64,000 nt of DNA from Metabacillus sp. KUDC1714. GTDB taxonomy: Bacteria > Bacillota > Bacilli > Bacillales > Bacillaceae. Shown here one piece after another: positions 26,426 to 34,970 of the stretch. The stretch lies in assembly GCF_014217835.1 (NCBI RefSeq), contig NZ_CP055263.1, positions 4,839,501 through 4,903,500 on the forward strand. The letters are read 5' to 3'. The notes beneath the pieces were generated by a model that saw nothing but the letters and a program-made list of their open reading frames with translations, was not told the DNA's origin and searched no databases. Position 1 is the first letter of the stretch. Each line of letters starts with the position of its first letter. The position numbers and the translations under genes are program-made.

Positions 26426-27922
26426 TTATTCGTTATTATAGTCATCCTCGATGTCTTTATGCTTTTTGACATTGTACCTATGCAACTTTAGAGGTCTAAA
26501 GAAGGTATACCGTTTAGTCGTGACACTTAAAGAAGACCGAATAAAACTATCGTTTAGATCTCTGTACCTGAATGGGTATAGAGGTGCCAAATAGGGTGTG
26601 CCAAGAGATTTTAACCTTATTAGATGGCACAGGATAAAAGTAAGACCCAGGGTTACCCCAAAACCTCCCCAAATTGCAGCTAAGAGAATAAGTGGGAATC
26701 TTAATATCCGAATCGTATTAGACATCTTGAAAGTAGGAGTAGTAAAAGAAGCAAGTGCTGAAAGAGCTACGATGATTAATAAAATGTTACTTGTAAGTGC
26801 AGCTTCAACAGCAGCTTGCCCAATTACAATACCTCCAACAATTCCCAGAGTTTGGCCTACTTTTGTCGGAAGTCTGGCTCCTGCTTCTCTCAAGAGTTCT
26901 ATTGTAATTTCTAAAAATAAAGCTTCCAGTAAAGGAGGAAACGGGACATTTGCCCTTGACATGATTAACGGAGTTAACAGATCTTCCGGAATGATTGCAT
27001 AATGGTGTGTTAATACTGCGACATATAATGGTGTTGCAAAAATTGAAAAAAGGACACCTATAAATCGTATTAATCGAAAGAAAGACCCTACTGGCCACGG
27101 TGAGTAATAATCCTCTGGTGATATAAAAAAGTTAAATATACTGGTAGGTCCTGCGATAACATAAGGTGAACCGTCACTAATAACGATTACTTGTCCACTT
27201 AAAAGCATAAACTTTGTACGATCCAAACGTTCTGTAGACATAAATAGCGGAAAAGGTGTATTTGAGTTATCAGAAATAATCTGATCTAGAACTGAACTAT
27301 CGAATATAACATCCATATCTAAATCCTCAATACGTTGTTTCATTGTTTGAATGTGCTGTGGATTTGCAATTCCATCAATATATCCAATCATAACCCGAGT
27401 ATTTGAAAGAGATCCTTTAGTAAATTCTTTAAAAACAAGATCGTCGGATGTAATTTGCCTTCTCAATAGGCTGAGGTTTGTATCAAGATCTTCGACAAAG
27501 CCCACATTTGGTCCGATTACACTATATTCATTTTCAGCATCATTAAAATCTCTATAACCCTTCGTTCCATTCGAAAGATTAACCAAAATACCATTCTCAG
27601 GAGTTTTCGTTAAATAAATAAAAATGTAGCCTTTTGTCAGTTTGTTTATGAATACTTTAGCATCGGAAGTGATTTCTCGATCTTCTATAGGTATGGCATT
27701 CATTACATCCGTAAGTTCTGTAAATACTTTCTCTGCAGATTGAATATATGGAAGGAGATGATGATGAATTTTTTTTTCATCAATAAGGCTCTTATAATAG
27801 GAAAAATATATGGGTGACTCATTGACGCTTTTAGTGGAAAATTGGTAAAAATCATCAGATTTAGAAACCTCTTTAAACAAATCATGTATTGAATTGTTTT
27901 TTTGTTTTATGAAATTCCGCAA
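26426..27922 (-). CDS. Spore germinant receptor subunit A (GerA/GerKA family)
   Basis: About 498 residues. A large soluble N-terminal domain (1-270) with IYLTKTPENGILVNLSNGTK and TRVMIGYIDGIANP is followed by a membrane domain with WPVGSFFRLIRFIGVLFSI, ARLPTKVGQTLGIVGGIVIG and TFKMSNTIRILRFPLI, the GerA family signature. The likely start is TTG 27922, because GGGGAGG ends ten bases before it and lies inside the longer open frame that runs to 27955. Order A-C-B differs from the A-B-C of the B. subtilis gerA operon but is known in other receptors. Confidence 0.92.
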   Translation of the reverse strand: MRNFIKQKNNSIHDLFKEVSKSDDFYQFSTKSVNESPIYFSYYKSLIDEKKIHHHLLPYIQSAEKVFTELTDVMNAIPIEDREITSDAKVFINKLTKGYIFIYLTKTPENGILVNLSNGTKGYRDFNDAENEYSVIGPNVGFVEDLDTNLSLLRRQITSDDLVFKEFTKGSLSNTRVMIGYIDGIANPQHIQTMKQRIEDLDMDVIFDSSVLDQIISDNSNTPFPLFMSTERLDRTKFMLLSGQVIVISDGSPYVIAGPTSIFNFFISPEDYYSPWPVGSFFRLIRFIGVLFSIFATPLYVAVLTHHYAIIPEDLLTPLIMSRANVPFPPLLEALFLEITIELLREAGARLPTKVGQTLGIVGGIVIGQAAVEAALTSNILLIIVALSALASFTTPTFKMSNTIRILRFPLILLAAIWGGFGVTLGLTFILCHLIRLKSLGTPYLAPLYPFRYRDLNDSFIRSSLSVTTKRYTFFRPLKLHRYNVKKHKDIEDDYNNE

Positions 27923-28128
27923 GGAACCATTACCTCCCCATATGAAAACAATCAAGTATTATTCTTGGCTAGTTTAGGCAATTTCTGGTGTTTTCATGTA
28001 TTTGTGTTCGATGAATACTCATGCTGATTTGGACACAAGAAAAAGGGATTAAAAACAGAGTGAAAAACGTCAATAGATCTATAATTCAACCTATTTTGTT
28101 TACAGGAAATCATTTTTTATTGAACTCA

Positions 28129-28205
28129 CCTGTTCAGTTAGCTTAAGTACATTCTTTCAAAAAGTCCATTAAAAATGAAGAACTTTACTGCACAGTATGA
28201 GTCTA
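28129..28205 (+). repeat. Modular intergenic repeat, module b/c, partial copy
   Basis: Contains TTAGCTTAAGTACATTCTTT, AAAGTCC and TTACTGCACAGTATG, which align to the copies at 44160, 44810, 45941 and 59130. It borders the broken end of the truncated NucS-like copy. No gene is present between the gerA start and 28228. Confidence 0.6.
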
Positions 28206-28227
28206 CTACGTATTAAGGAGTGACAAT

Positions 28228-28794
28228 ATTGTTTATAACAACTTATATTAACGCCATTACTATTTAACCATGCGACTGCGGAAAGGGTTTGTTCATCGAA
28301 TTCAGAGGCAACTAAGATAACCTTTTGGTTCTTATTAAAATTAGCTTCGGCTCCATTTACATGTAAAAACTCTGTTAGCTTTCGATTTCCTAATTTTACT
28401 TGTCAAAGATTCATTTTCGAATTCAGTACGGTATTTTTCTATATAAGGTGCATAGATTTTGTTTACAAGATTCAGGATCTTCAATAGTTGCATAACTGGC
28501 TGCATATCGTATCGCTTGAAATTCAAATGCTTCTTTACGTGATTCGATATCTTTACGGTCTCTTTTGATTTCAATTAGAACGATATTCCCGTTGTTATCG
28601 ACTGCAGTGAGATCACTTCTTCCATGGTGGGCATTTCTAACCTGTCGACCTACAATTAACATTGATTCTTCTTCATCACATACCATGTCGATATTGCATC
28701 TTAATAATTCTTCAATATCGTTTTCCAGCATTTGTAGTTCTGAAAAAGTGACTGCATCAACTTTTATGGCTTTGTTTTCTTGAATGTTGTACAT
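28228..28794 (-). pseudogene. Truncated second copy of the NucS-like nuclease gene
   Basis: Almost identical to bases 16319-16889, including the ATG and the PD-(D/E)XK core with IEIKRDRKD. Small deletions near 28470 (DPESCKQN instead of DPEDLVNK) and near 28397 shift the frame, and the 3' half with the RAMA-like domain is absent. Identity continues upstream of the start codon to about 28940. This is one arm of a duplicated block, the other being at 15909-17035. Confidence 0.88.
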
Positions 28795-28963
28795 GATTTA
28801 GAAACCTCACATTTATATAATAAGTAATCATAAATAACCATGAATAAATAAAATGAAAAGTTGTGTAACGAAAAGTAATATCTATTGGTTATGAAACAGG
28901 GCAATAGAGTTTATGATGATTGTTTTTCCACGATTTTATACAGAGTCCCCTTCTCTCATTTTC

Positions 28964-29386
28964 TCACCGTCCCATAAAATACCCCGCTATCGCTGGAAAG
29001 ATCTCTAATTCCTTCCTCATGTCCCGAAATGAAATCACTTCATTTCCTCTTGAAAGCTCGAAATCGAGGAAATATTCGTGACAGGACAATGGGGTTTGCC
29101 GAAATGTTTCGGTATAATATTGGCTTGCCTGTTGCTGGCTTTGAGCAAAGATAAACACAAATTTATTCTGGTTCATCTTCAGTGAGTAGATGCCAATCTT
29201 TTGAAAGCTTAAGACATTGTTTTCAATCATTTCCGCTACTTCCTGATGATCTGCTTGATCAAGGTCTATTTTGGATATGTTGTCATCCAATGATATTTTC
29301 TGTTCTGTTAGTAAATGGTTGATGTAATGGGCCAATGGGGATTCTTCTAAGCGTATAGATTCCAAGTAAAGATCTTTTACAATCAC
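28964..29386 (-). CDS. Conserved hypothetical protein next to DnaB/DnaD replication genes
   Basis: 140 residues, no membrane segment. SPLAHYINHLLTEQKISLDD, NKFVFIFAQSQQQASQYYTE and LSCHEYFLDFELSRGNEVIS show a mixed alpha/beta fold that I cannot name. It is on the same strand 208 bases after dnaB-like, and its composition is like that of the replication genes, so it probably belongs to the same mobile replication module. The start is uncertain: the most upstream candidate gives 140 residues. Confidence 0.6.
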   Translation of the reverse strand: MIVKDLYLESIRLEESPLAHYINHLLTEQKISLDDNISKIDLDQADHQEVAEMIENNVLSFQKIGIYSLKMNQNKFVFIFAQSQQQASQYYTETFRQTPLSCHEYFLDFELSRGNEVISFRDMRKELEIFPAIAGYFMGR

Positions 29387-29594
29387 GTACTATCACCTCG
29401 ATCTGAGAATTTTTATAAGATTCTTAACGGGCAGCTAGCCCCCCACCTCTGGACTCAAGAGAAGCAAAGAAGAAGTTTAAGGGATAACTGCGCGTAAAGG
29501 TCCGATAAGTTTCGTTACCATTCAGTGGGGAGTGATGAAAAAAACCCCACTGATAGAAGTCTCGCTTTATCGCCTTACGTCTTCGTTCTTAAAG

Positions 29595-30857
29595 TTATTG
29601 TTGGATAAGCCTCTGTTCCTTTTGCTCCTCAATCTTTCCTGTATACTCGTTGTAGTCTACGGCGATGGTTCCAACTGGGCCATTTCTGTTTTTCGAAACA
29701 ATGATTTCAAGGGAATGATTCTGGGTTTCCTTGTCATAATAAGCTTCACGGTACAAGAACAAAATGACATCGGCGTCTTGTTCAACACTTCCTGATTCTC
29801 GAATATCAGACATCATCGGCCGTTTGTTGGCTCTTGATTCCACCGATCGATTTAGCTGTGCTAGACAAATGACTGGACAATTAAAATCTTTCGCCATCGT
29901 TTTGATCGATTTGGATATTTCAGTTACTTGTAAATGGGCATTGCCTCCGTAAGATTCACTTGAATGGATGAGTGTTAAGTAATCGATAAGAATGATAGGT
30001 TTTTTGTTTGGAAATTGATTCATCAATTTTCTCGTTTTCGCTCTCATCTCAGCAATCGTTTGTCCGGCACCATCGAAAATTTGCATATGAGTTTCATTGA
30101 GTTCACCAATCACGTCCGACCATTTATTCTTTTGGCGTTCATTTAGCATTCTTTTCGGATCCCGCATTTTTGTACGGTTAAAGCCCCCTGTCGAAGCAAT
30201 TAATCGAGTGGTTAGCGACTTTTCAGGCATTTCCAAGGAAAAGACGAGTGGCAGAAAGCCCGTCCAACCCGACATTTTTGCAAAATGAAGCATGACATCG
30301 GTTTTCCCCATTGATGGTCTTGCCGCCACAATCGTCACTTCCCCATCCTGAAAGCCTCCTGTCACCTCGTCGAGCTGCTTAATACCGGTTGTTGCACTAG
30401 TTACCATGATTTGATCCTCCCATGGTGCCTCATAGATATCTGTCAACGCTTGTTGTAAGGAGGTATGATCATCCATCTTGGTTTGGTTAATTTTATCCAA
30501 TTCGGCAACAACCTTAGCAATCTCCCAATCATTGTTGGCTGCAATGGTTAAAATGTTTCTCTTTTCCCGTTCCTTCCAGAGATCAAGAATGATCTTCTCG
30601 ATTCCTTCAAATTTCTCAACATCTGCAAATGCTAACAGCTCCGAAAGGTAAGACATTCCGCCAAATGATTTGAGATCAGGTAAGGTTGTCATTGTGATTA
30701 AATCAACATTCTTACCTGCTTCTTTTAGCTCCAGCATTCTTCGCATTAATTCTCGATGCTGTATACGTTCCAGCTGTTCAGGTTGGATGACGGTATCCTT
30801 GAGTAGATACTCGGCCTTCATCAGGCTTCCTAAGAATGCTTTTTCAGCAATACACAT
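29595..30857 (-). CDS. DnaB-like replicative helicase of a mobile element
   Basis: 420 residues. The N-terminal helical domain (1-110) begins AEKAFLGSLMKAEYLL; the RecA-like core has Walker A VAARPSMGKTD, Walker B PIILIDYLTLI, CLAQLNRSVESR and the arginine region SGSVEQDADVILFLYR. This is the hexameric DnaB fold, slightly shorter than chromosomal DnaC/DnaB (about 450). The ATG overlaps the stop of the DnaD-like gene, so both are cotranslated. DnaD plus DnaB pairs are typical of phage and integrative-element replication modules. Confidence 0.92.
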   Translation of the reverse strand: MCIAEKAFLGSLMKAEYLLKDTVIQPEQLERIQHRELMRRMLELKEAGKNVDLITMTTLPDLKSFGGMSYLSELLAFADVEKFEGIEKIILDLWKEREKRNILTIAANNDWEIAKVVAELDKINQTKMDDHTSLQQALTDIYEAPWEDQIMVTSATTGIKQLDEVTGGFQDGEVTIVAARPSMGKTDVMLHFAKMSGWTGFLPLVFSLEMPEKSLTTRLIASTGGFNRTKMRDPKRMLNERQKNKWSDVIGELNETHMQIFDGAGQTIAEMRAKTRKLMNQFPNKKPIILIDYLTLIHSSESYGGNAHLQVTEISKSIKTMAKDFNCPVICLAQLNRSVESRANKRPMMSDIRESGSVEQDADVILFLYREAYYDKETQNHSLEIIVSKNRNGPVGTIAVDYNEYTGKIEEQKEQRLIQQ

Positions 30858-31813
30858 CAGTCTTCACCTGCTGTTAAATCAAGTTCAAATCCACTTGGAA
30901 TCGCTCGCCCACTAGGTAATGATTCAGTTGATTGCTTATGCTTATGCACATGGTTTTCGTTCTCCTGATAAGAGTCAATTTCTTGGGTGGTCAGTAAAGA
31001 TTCATTTTCCCAGTTTTTCAGAATCCCAATGACATAGTTTAGCTTTCGCTTGTTATTCGCACAGGCTATAGCCAAGGCTTTTAACACCACATCTTTTGGC
31101 TGTAAAAAGCTAGATTCATCTAACCAAGATAACAGCTGCTCCTTCGCATTCATGTTGGAAAAACCAAATCCATTGCTGTCCCAAAACTCAACAATTTCTG
31201 TCACATCTTTTGTTTTTTGATGTTGTGGTTGTTCCTCGATGTCTGGATTATTCTCTATATCGGAGCTATAAGCTTTCTCTTTTTGGTCAGGTATTGTATC
31301 AGAAGGTAAGAATGTATCATCAACTTCATCACATTCAGTATCTGGATATGTATCATCTTCAATTTGTTGGCTAATTTCCTTCTCTATATCGTGTTTAGAA
31401 AAAGATTCATATAGACTACGGATTTCCTCTTTATTAATGGCTTCGCCAACATATGAAATAAGCGAGAGATCCTCGACTTCTTTTAATTCAGAATTAATGC
31501 AATCCATAACAGGTTTCCCGCCCTTGTGCAAGTTATATCTCCCCCAGTTTTTAATGGCGAGTTCTCTTGTTTCAGGATTGTAACGGATCAACTTGTGATG
31601 CCGGATGAATCGTTCCATTAATGATTGAACACTCTCAATTGAATAACCCAAATCAAACGCCATTTGTTTCTTCGTAATTTTATAAATTCCAATTTGAGTC
31701 GTATTTGGATTCGTAAGTAGATAAAGGTAAAAATACTTATCCTCCGGGGTCATCTCTTCTAAAGCAATCGGGTTTGTCCAAAAGTCATTACGCACCATAC
31801 GATATTTTGCCAT
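30857..31813 (-). CDS. DnaD-domain replication initiation protein of a mobile element
   Basis: 318 residues. The N-terminal winged helix (MAKYRMVRNDFWTNPIALEE, ITKKQMAFDLGYS) resembles phage replication initiators. An acidic, poorly conserved linker (about 150-205) is followed by the DnaD C-terminal domain (IVEFWDSNGFGF, WLDESSFLQPKDVVLKALAI, KLNYVIGILKNWENE). Such proteins recruit the helicase to an origin. It is the first gene of the module. Two direct repeats TGTGACAAT lie 100 bases upstream at 31906 and 31924. Confidence 0.88.
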   Translation of the reverse strand: MAKYRMVRNDFWTNPIALEEMTPEDKYFYLYLLTNPNTTQIGIYKITKKQMAFDLGYSIESVQSLMERFIRHHKLIRYNPETRELAIKNWGRYNLHKGGKPVMDCINSELKEVEDLSLISYVGEAINKEEIRSLYESFSKHDIEKEISQQIEDDTYPDTECDEVDDTFLPSDTIPDQKEKAYSSDIENNPDIEEQPQHQKTKDVTEIVEFWDSNGFGFSNMNAKEQLLSWLDESSFLQPKDVVLKALAIACANNKRKLNYVIGILKNWENESLLTTQEIDSYQENENHVHKHKQSTESLPSGRAIPSGFELDLTAGED

Positions 31814-31905
31814 TTACAATCACTACCCTTTCTTCTGAATATTCTTTTCATACTCTATATAGGGAAAAGTGAGGGGAAAAGTAGCGTGTAAAAATGTGAA
31901 TTTTT

Positions 31906-31932
31906 TGTGACAATACCATTCTGTGTGACAAT
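31906..31932. promoter_or_regulatory. Direct repeats before the replication module
   Basis: TGTGACAAT at 31906-31914 and again at 31924-31932, 18 bases apart, in front of the dnaD-like gene. They may be regulator or initiator sites; no more than that can be said. Confidence 0.35.
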
Positions 31933-31988
31933 TAATTTCTTGTTTAGTTAAAAATGATTTGGATGATGTTCTCAATTTCAAAATAAAA

Positions 31989-32019
31989 AACGTCTCTTAC
32001 AATGTGTAAGAAACGTTTG
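31989..32019. terminator. Hairpin upstream of the replication genes
   Basis: AAACGT-CTCTTACA and TGTAAGA-AACGTTT pair almost perfectly around a one-to-three-base loop, followed by TTTG on one side and TTTTTTATTTT on the other. It would end transcripts from the remnant just to its right. Confidence 0.55.
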
Positions 32020-32205
32020 TATTTTGATCAGCCACTCCAGAAGAAAGCTATTATCTCTTTAACATTTTTTGATTTTTAGTTTTACGATTGATCATCTATT
32101 TCTGGATTATTCTCACTATTAGGGTTAAAAGCTTTTTCTTTTTGTTGTTGTTTTTCTTTTTATTTTCTTTTTCTTTTTGCCCACGTATCATAGAACGACG
32201 CATGA
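32020..32205 (-). pseudogene. Remnant of a second DnaD-domain gene
   Basis: On the minus strand KEKAFNPNSENNPEIDDQS and, in another frame, NVKEIIAFFWSG correspond to KEKAYSSDIENNPDIEEQ and DVTEIVEFWDSN of the intact gene at 30857-31813. Stops and frameshifts break it, and a lysine-rich low-complexity run precedes it. It shows that this replication module has been duplicated or recombined. Confidence 0.6.
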
Positions 32206-32340
32206 AAGCACCGTCTACTTAAACACATTTGGTTTCTATATTCTGTTATTAACTCCAGTAGCTGATGAAGTTAGCGTAAAGGTAGTAGATCGCTAGGATC
32301 AGGATCTTATGATACTCACCAGACTTTTCAACTAAGAAAT

Positions 32341-32503
32341 CTTTGGTTGTACTAATTATCGGAAAAGCATAAACTAAAAAAGACTGTTCGGTGCTCGAAC
32401 ACCAAACAGTCATGCAATAACTAGGTTCCCCTCAAAGGGTCAGCGTTGTTGGGGCAATAACTCACCCTATCGCGCTGGTTATGCTCAAGGGTGGGTTAGT
32501 TGT
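32341..32503 (+). repeat. Structured 160-bp repeat, copy 2 (tandem hairpins with terminator)
   Basis: Same order of elements as 17190-17353, from CTTTGGTT and AAAAGCATAAAC to the AACTCACCCTATCGCGC hairpin. Here the loop of the first hairpin is GCTCGAA and the final T-run is shorter (GTTAGTTGT), so it may be a weaker terminator. Confidence 0.7.
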
Positions 32504-32526
32504 AGCACTATTTCACTTAGTGTATT

Positions 32527-32859
32527 TTATTCACTAAAGCTACTAAGTTCCTCTTCCCAGAACCCACCTTGAGTTAAAGATATAGCATCAATTTGGAGAA
32601 GGCTTTTGGAAACCCAATCTAACAATTCTTTAGATGCGTTTTTTTCGAGATATGCTCTTCTCCCATTATTAGCTTTTATCTTTTTTATAAATTCTACATA
32701 GACAAGCAAGGACTCCGCAAACGTTACTATTGTAGAATTTATTTGTGCAACATTGTTTTCATTATCATAATCAATATATACGACCTCTGAAGTTGATTCA
32801 TTAATATACACTGGATATCCATTTCCGGTATATCCCATATATATGAATCTATCACACAT
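32527..32859 (-). CDS. SUKH-4-type immunity protein, probably lacking its N-terminus
   Basis: 110 residues. FIYMGYTGNGYPVYI then EVVYIDYDNENN, AQINSTIVTFAESLLVYVEF fit the second half of SUKH-4 (SMI1/SYD superfamily group 4) proteins, which are normally about 170 residues. The frame is open a little upstream without a normal start; a GGAGGGGGG site 60 bases upstream leads into a different frame that stops at once. So the N-terminus was probably lost by frameshift. Part of the immunity stack behind the EndoU toxin. Confidence 0.6.
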   Translation of the reverse strand: MCDRFIYMGYTGNGYPVYINESTSEVVYIDYDNENNVAQINSTIVTFAESLLVYVEFIKKIKANNGRRAYLEKNASKELLDWVSKSLLQIDAISLTQGGFWEEELSSFSE

Positions 32860-32982
32860 TTTTCCTAAACTATTATTTTGTTCACTAAGTCTAATCCCCC
32901 CTCCATTGGTAGATGATTCGAATGTCAGAAAATGTGTAGTATACAGAAAAAAGAAATTTGAAAGTATTTCCTAATTAAAATA

Positions 32983-33522
32983 TTACATTTTTAATCTTAA
33001 GTTTACAATTAATTCCTGTATATTTTCAGCAACAACATCGAAAGAACCTTTTTCAAAATCTTCTAAGTGAACTCTTCCACTACTGTTCTCAATAACTACC
33101 AACAACCCATTCCCCTCAATTCCAATAGGTATATTCTTTAACCTATCCCCATGATTTAATTTATATCCCTCTATTGACTCTCTGACGGAATTTATTTCAG
33201 TATTCGGTAGAACAGGTTCTAATTTAATATAATGTTTTTTGAAAAATCCATCTAAGTCAGTAAACCAATACGAGTTAAAATAATCTATTATTGAACTATG
33301 CAAGGTTATTTCAAATTCCTCTTCTAATTTTTTAAAATCTATAGAAACATTCATTTCTACAGGCATCCATGAGATATATTCGTCCTCATCAACTTCACCT
33401 TCATAAATAATTGAATTATCATCTTCATTAGTTACTGGTGTTTTAAATAAAAAATCTAAACCTTCATCAGCTACGTCTTTCCTGATCTGAAAATATTTTT
33501 CCATTGCTTCTTTAGTAGTCAA
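32983..33522 (-). CDS. Syd/SUKH-2-like immunity protein
   Basis: 179 residues, acidic. EDEYISWMPVEMNVSIDFKK, LHSSIIDYFNSYWFTDLDGF and IPIGIEGNGLLVVIENSSGR fit the Syd-like branch of the SUKH superfamily. TTG 33522 is the likely start since AGGGTGA ends five bases before it; the longer frame would start inside that site. No toxin gene stands directly upstream, so it is an orphan immunity gene within this stack. Confidence 0.7.
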   Translation of the reverse strand: MTTKEAMEKYFQIRKDVADEGLDFLFKTPVTNEDDNSIIYEGEVDEDEYISWMPVEMNVSIDFKKLEEEFEITLHSSIIDYFNSYWFTDLDGFFKKHYIKLEPVLPNTEINSVRESIEGYKLNHGDRLKNIPIGIEGNGLLVVIENSSGRVHLEDFEKGSFDVVAENIQELIVNLRLKM

Positions 33523-33806
33523 AAATATCACCCTATTCCACCCTTGTAATGAAATCTCCTACGGATTTCTTTATTAACTTCCTGCATTGTAGTTAAATCT
33601 TCATGAGATGATCCCCTGTATTTTCATCCGATTTTGGACATATCCCGTATTACTCTCACTTTCTATATACAAAAAAGAGTGATAGTTTATTAAACTAACA
33701 CCCATAAGGTTAACATCTTTATTTTTAGAGTTCATCTATGCTTGCTAATTTGCTTTTTAGAATTAATAATTCAAGTATGTCATATACACCTCAACTCGCA
33801 ATTGTT

Positions 33807-34256
33807 TTATTCTTCATCCTCATAAAATAAATCACCCAAAAATTCATTGATATCATTTGCTAGAAAATACATATTACTCATATCATCAGGGTTTTCTGAT
33901 TCTTGCTCATGATCCCAAAAATAAATATTATCGTAATAAGTATCTTTTGTTCCTAAGCATACAGTATTACCAGCTGGATCATCTGCAATTGGAATAAATT
34001 CACTTGGTAATCTTTCATTCATTATATCTATAAAGTCTGTTAAATTATCGTACATATCACCGATTCCATAAAACACATTTAATACACTTGGACCTTGTTC
34101 ATCCGATATTTTAAATAAATTAGGTTTTACTTTTCCTCCATTCCATTTTAGTAAAAACTTCTTATAAAGCTCTGTTAATTTAACATCATTTTCACTTTCG
34201 AATTGTACTATTTGTTCTAATGAAAGATTATGATTTGAACCAAAAATTTCCGCCAT
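33807..34256 (-). CDS. SMI1/KNR4 (SUKH-1) family immunity protein
   Basis: 149 residues. LSLEQIVQFESENDVKLTEL, YKKFLLKWNGGKVKPNLFKI, FIPIADDPAGNTVCLGTKDT and IYFWDHEQE are the classic SUKH-1 sequence blocks. AGGAGGG precedes the ATG by six bases. SUKH proteins neutralise many different toxin tips, so the partner cannot be named from sequence; it follows the EndoU toxin and its immediate immunity gene. Confidence 0.85.
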   Translation of the reverse strand: MAEIFGSNHNLSLEQIVQFESENDVKLTELYKKFLLKWNGGKVKPNLFKISDEQGPSVLNVFYGIGDMYDNLTDFIDIMNERLPSEFIPIADDPAGNTVCLGTKDTYYDNIYFWDHEQESENPDDMSNMYFLANDINEFLGDLFYEDEE

Positions 34257-34612
34257 ATAAACCCTCCTAATTATTTCCTATTTATGGCGCTAACTCCACC
34301 AGTAAGCTTTGGAGTGATATTTCAATTGGGCTGAAAATGTTTGTTATTTACAGTTAATTCATTAATCAAGTACTCGTCATAAATTAAAACATACAAAGAC
34401 ACAAAAAAGACAGATGAATCATCTGCCTTTCTTTAAACTATTGAGTTGCAGTTCATCATGTATATAGCAACTAATTGTGTTCCTTGTTACGTTTTAGTAG
34501 AGTCCCAGAGGACATATACTATAAAAATGGACTTTAATCTTACCTACATTTCAAATATCATTTCCCATAAATATCTGAAGTGTAAGAAACTATGATGAAA
34601 AGGATAAAAACT
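34257..34612. other. Intergenic, 356 bases, with terminator
   Basis: Holds one clear terminator at 34403-34433 and otherwise AT-rich sequence without a gene. Confidence 0.5.
34403..34433 (-). terminator. Terminator of the EndoU toxin/immunity operon
   Basis: On the minus strand AAAG-GCAGATG and CATCTG-CTTTTTT pair around ATT. It separates the EndoU pair from the SUKH genes, which therefore need their own promoter. Confidence 0.7.
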
Positions 34613-34948
34613 TCAATTTTCAACACTTTCTTTAATTTTATTTTTCCAAACTAATAAGAGTTCTTTAAATTCTTTAGTTTCTATTTTTTGAATATATGGT
34701 TCTTCATTTCTAAAAAAGTGTTCAATCTCTGTCTCATCTTTTTTTATAAGAACGCTTGTTGCATTTAGTTGAATTTCAAAGTCTTCATAAGAACCATTTA
34801 AGACATTTTCAATATCATCAATATACTCTTCTGCCTCTGTTTCAGTAGTAATATCTTCGATAAAATCTGAAAAAAGACAAATTTCTTCCGGTAATATTAT
34901 TCTATATACATCAAATGGATCCTTCTTAAATTGAAAAAAATATTTCAT
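34613..34948 (-). CDS. Probable immunity protein for the EndoU-tipped LXG toxin
   Basis: 111 residues from ATG 34948 (AGGAG ten bases upstream), 20 bases beyond the toxin stop. The longer frame would overlap the toxin gene and lacks a site. The protein is acidic and soluble: MKYFFQFKKDPFDVYRIILP, EEYIDDIENVLNG and IQLNATSVLIKKDETE. I do not recognise the family with certainty. Position directly after the toxin, size and acidity are what one expects of an immunity protein against an RNase tip. Confidence 0.7.
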   Translation of the reverse strand: MKYFFQFKKDPFDVYRIILPEEICLFSDFIEDITTETEAEEYIDDIENVLNGSYEDFEIQLNATSVLIKKDETEIEHFFRNEEPYIQKIETKEFKELLLVWKNKIKESVEN

Positions 34949-34970
34949 AAACTCTTTTTCTCCTATAAGT

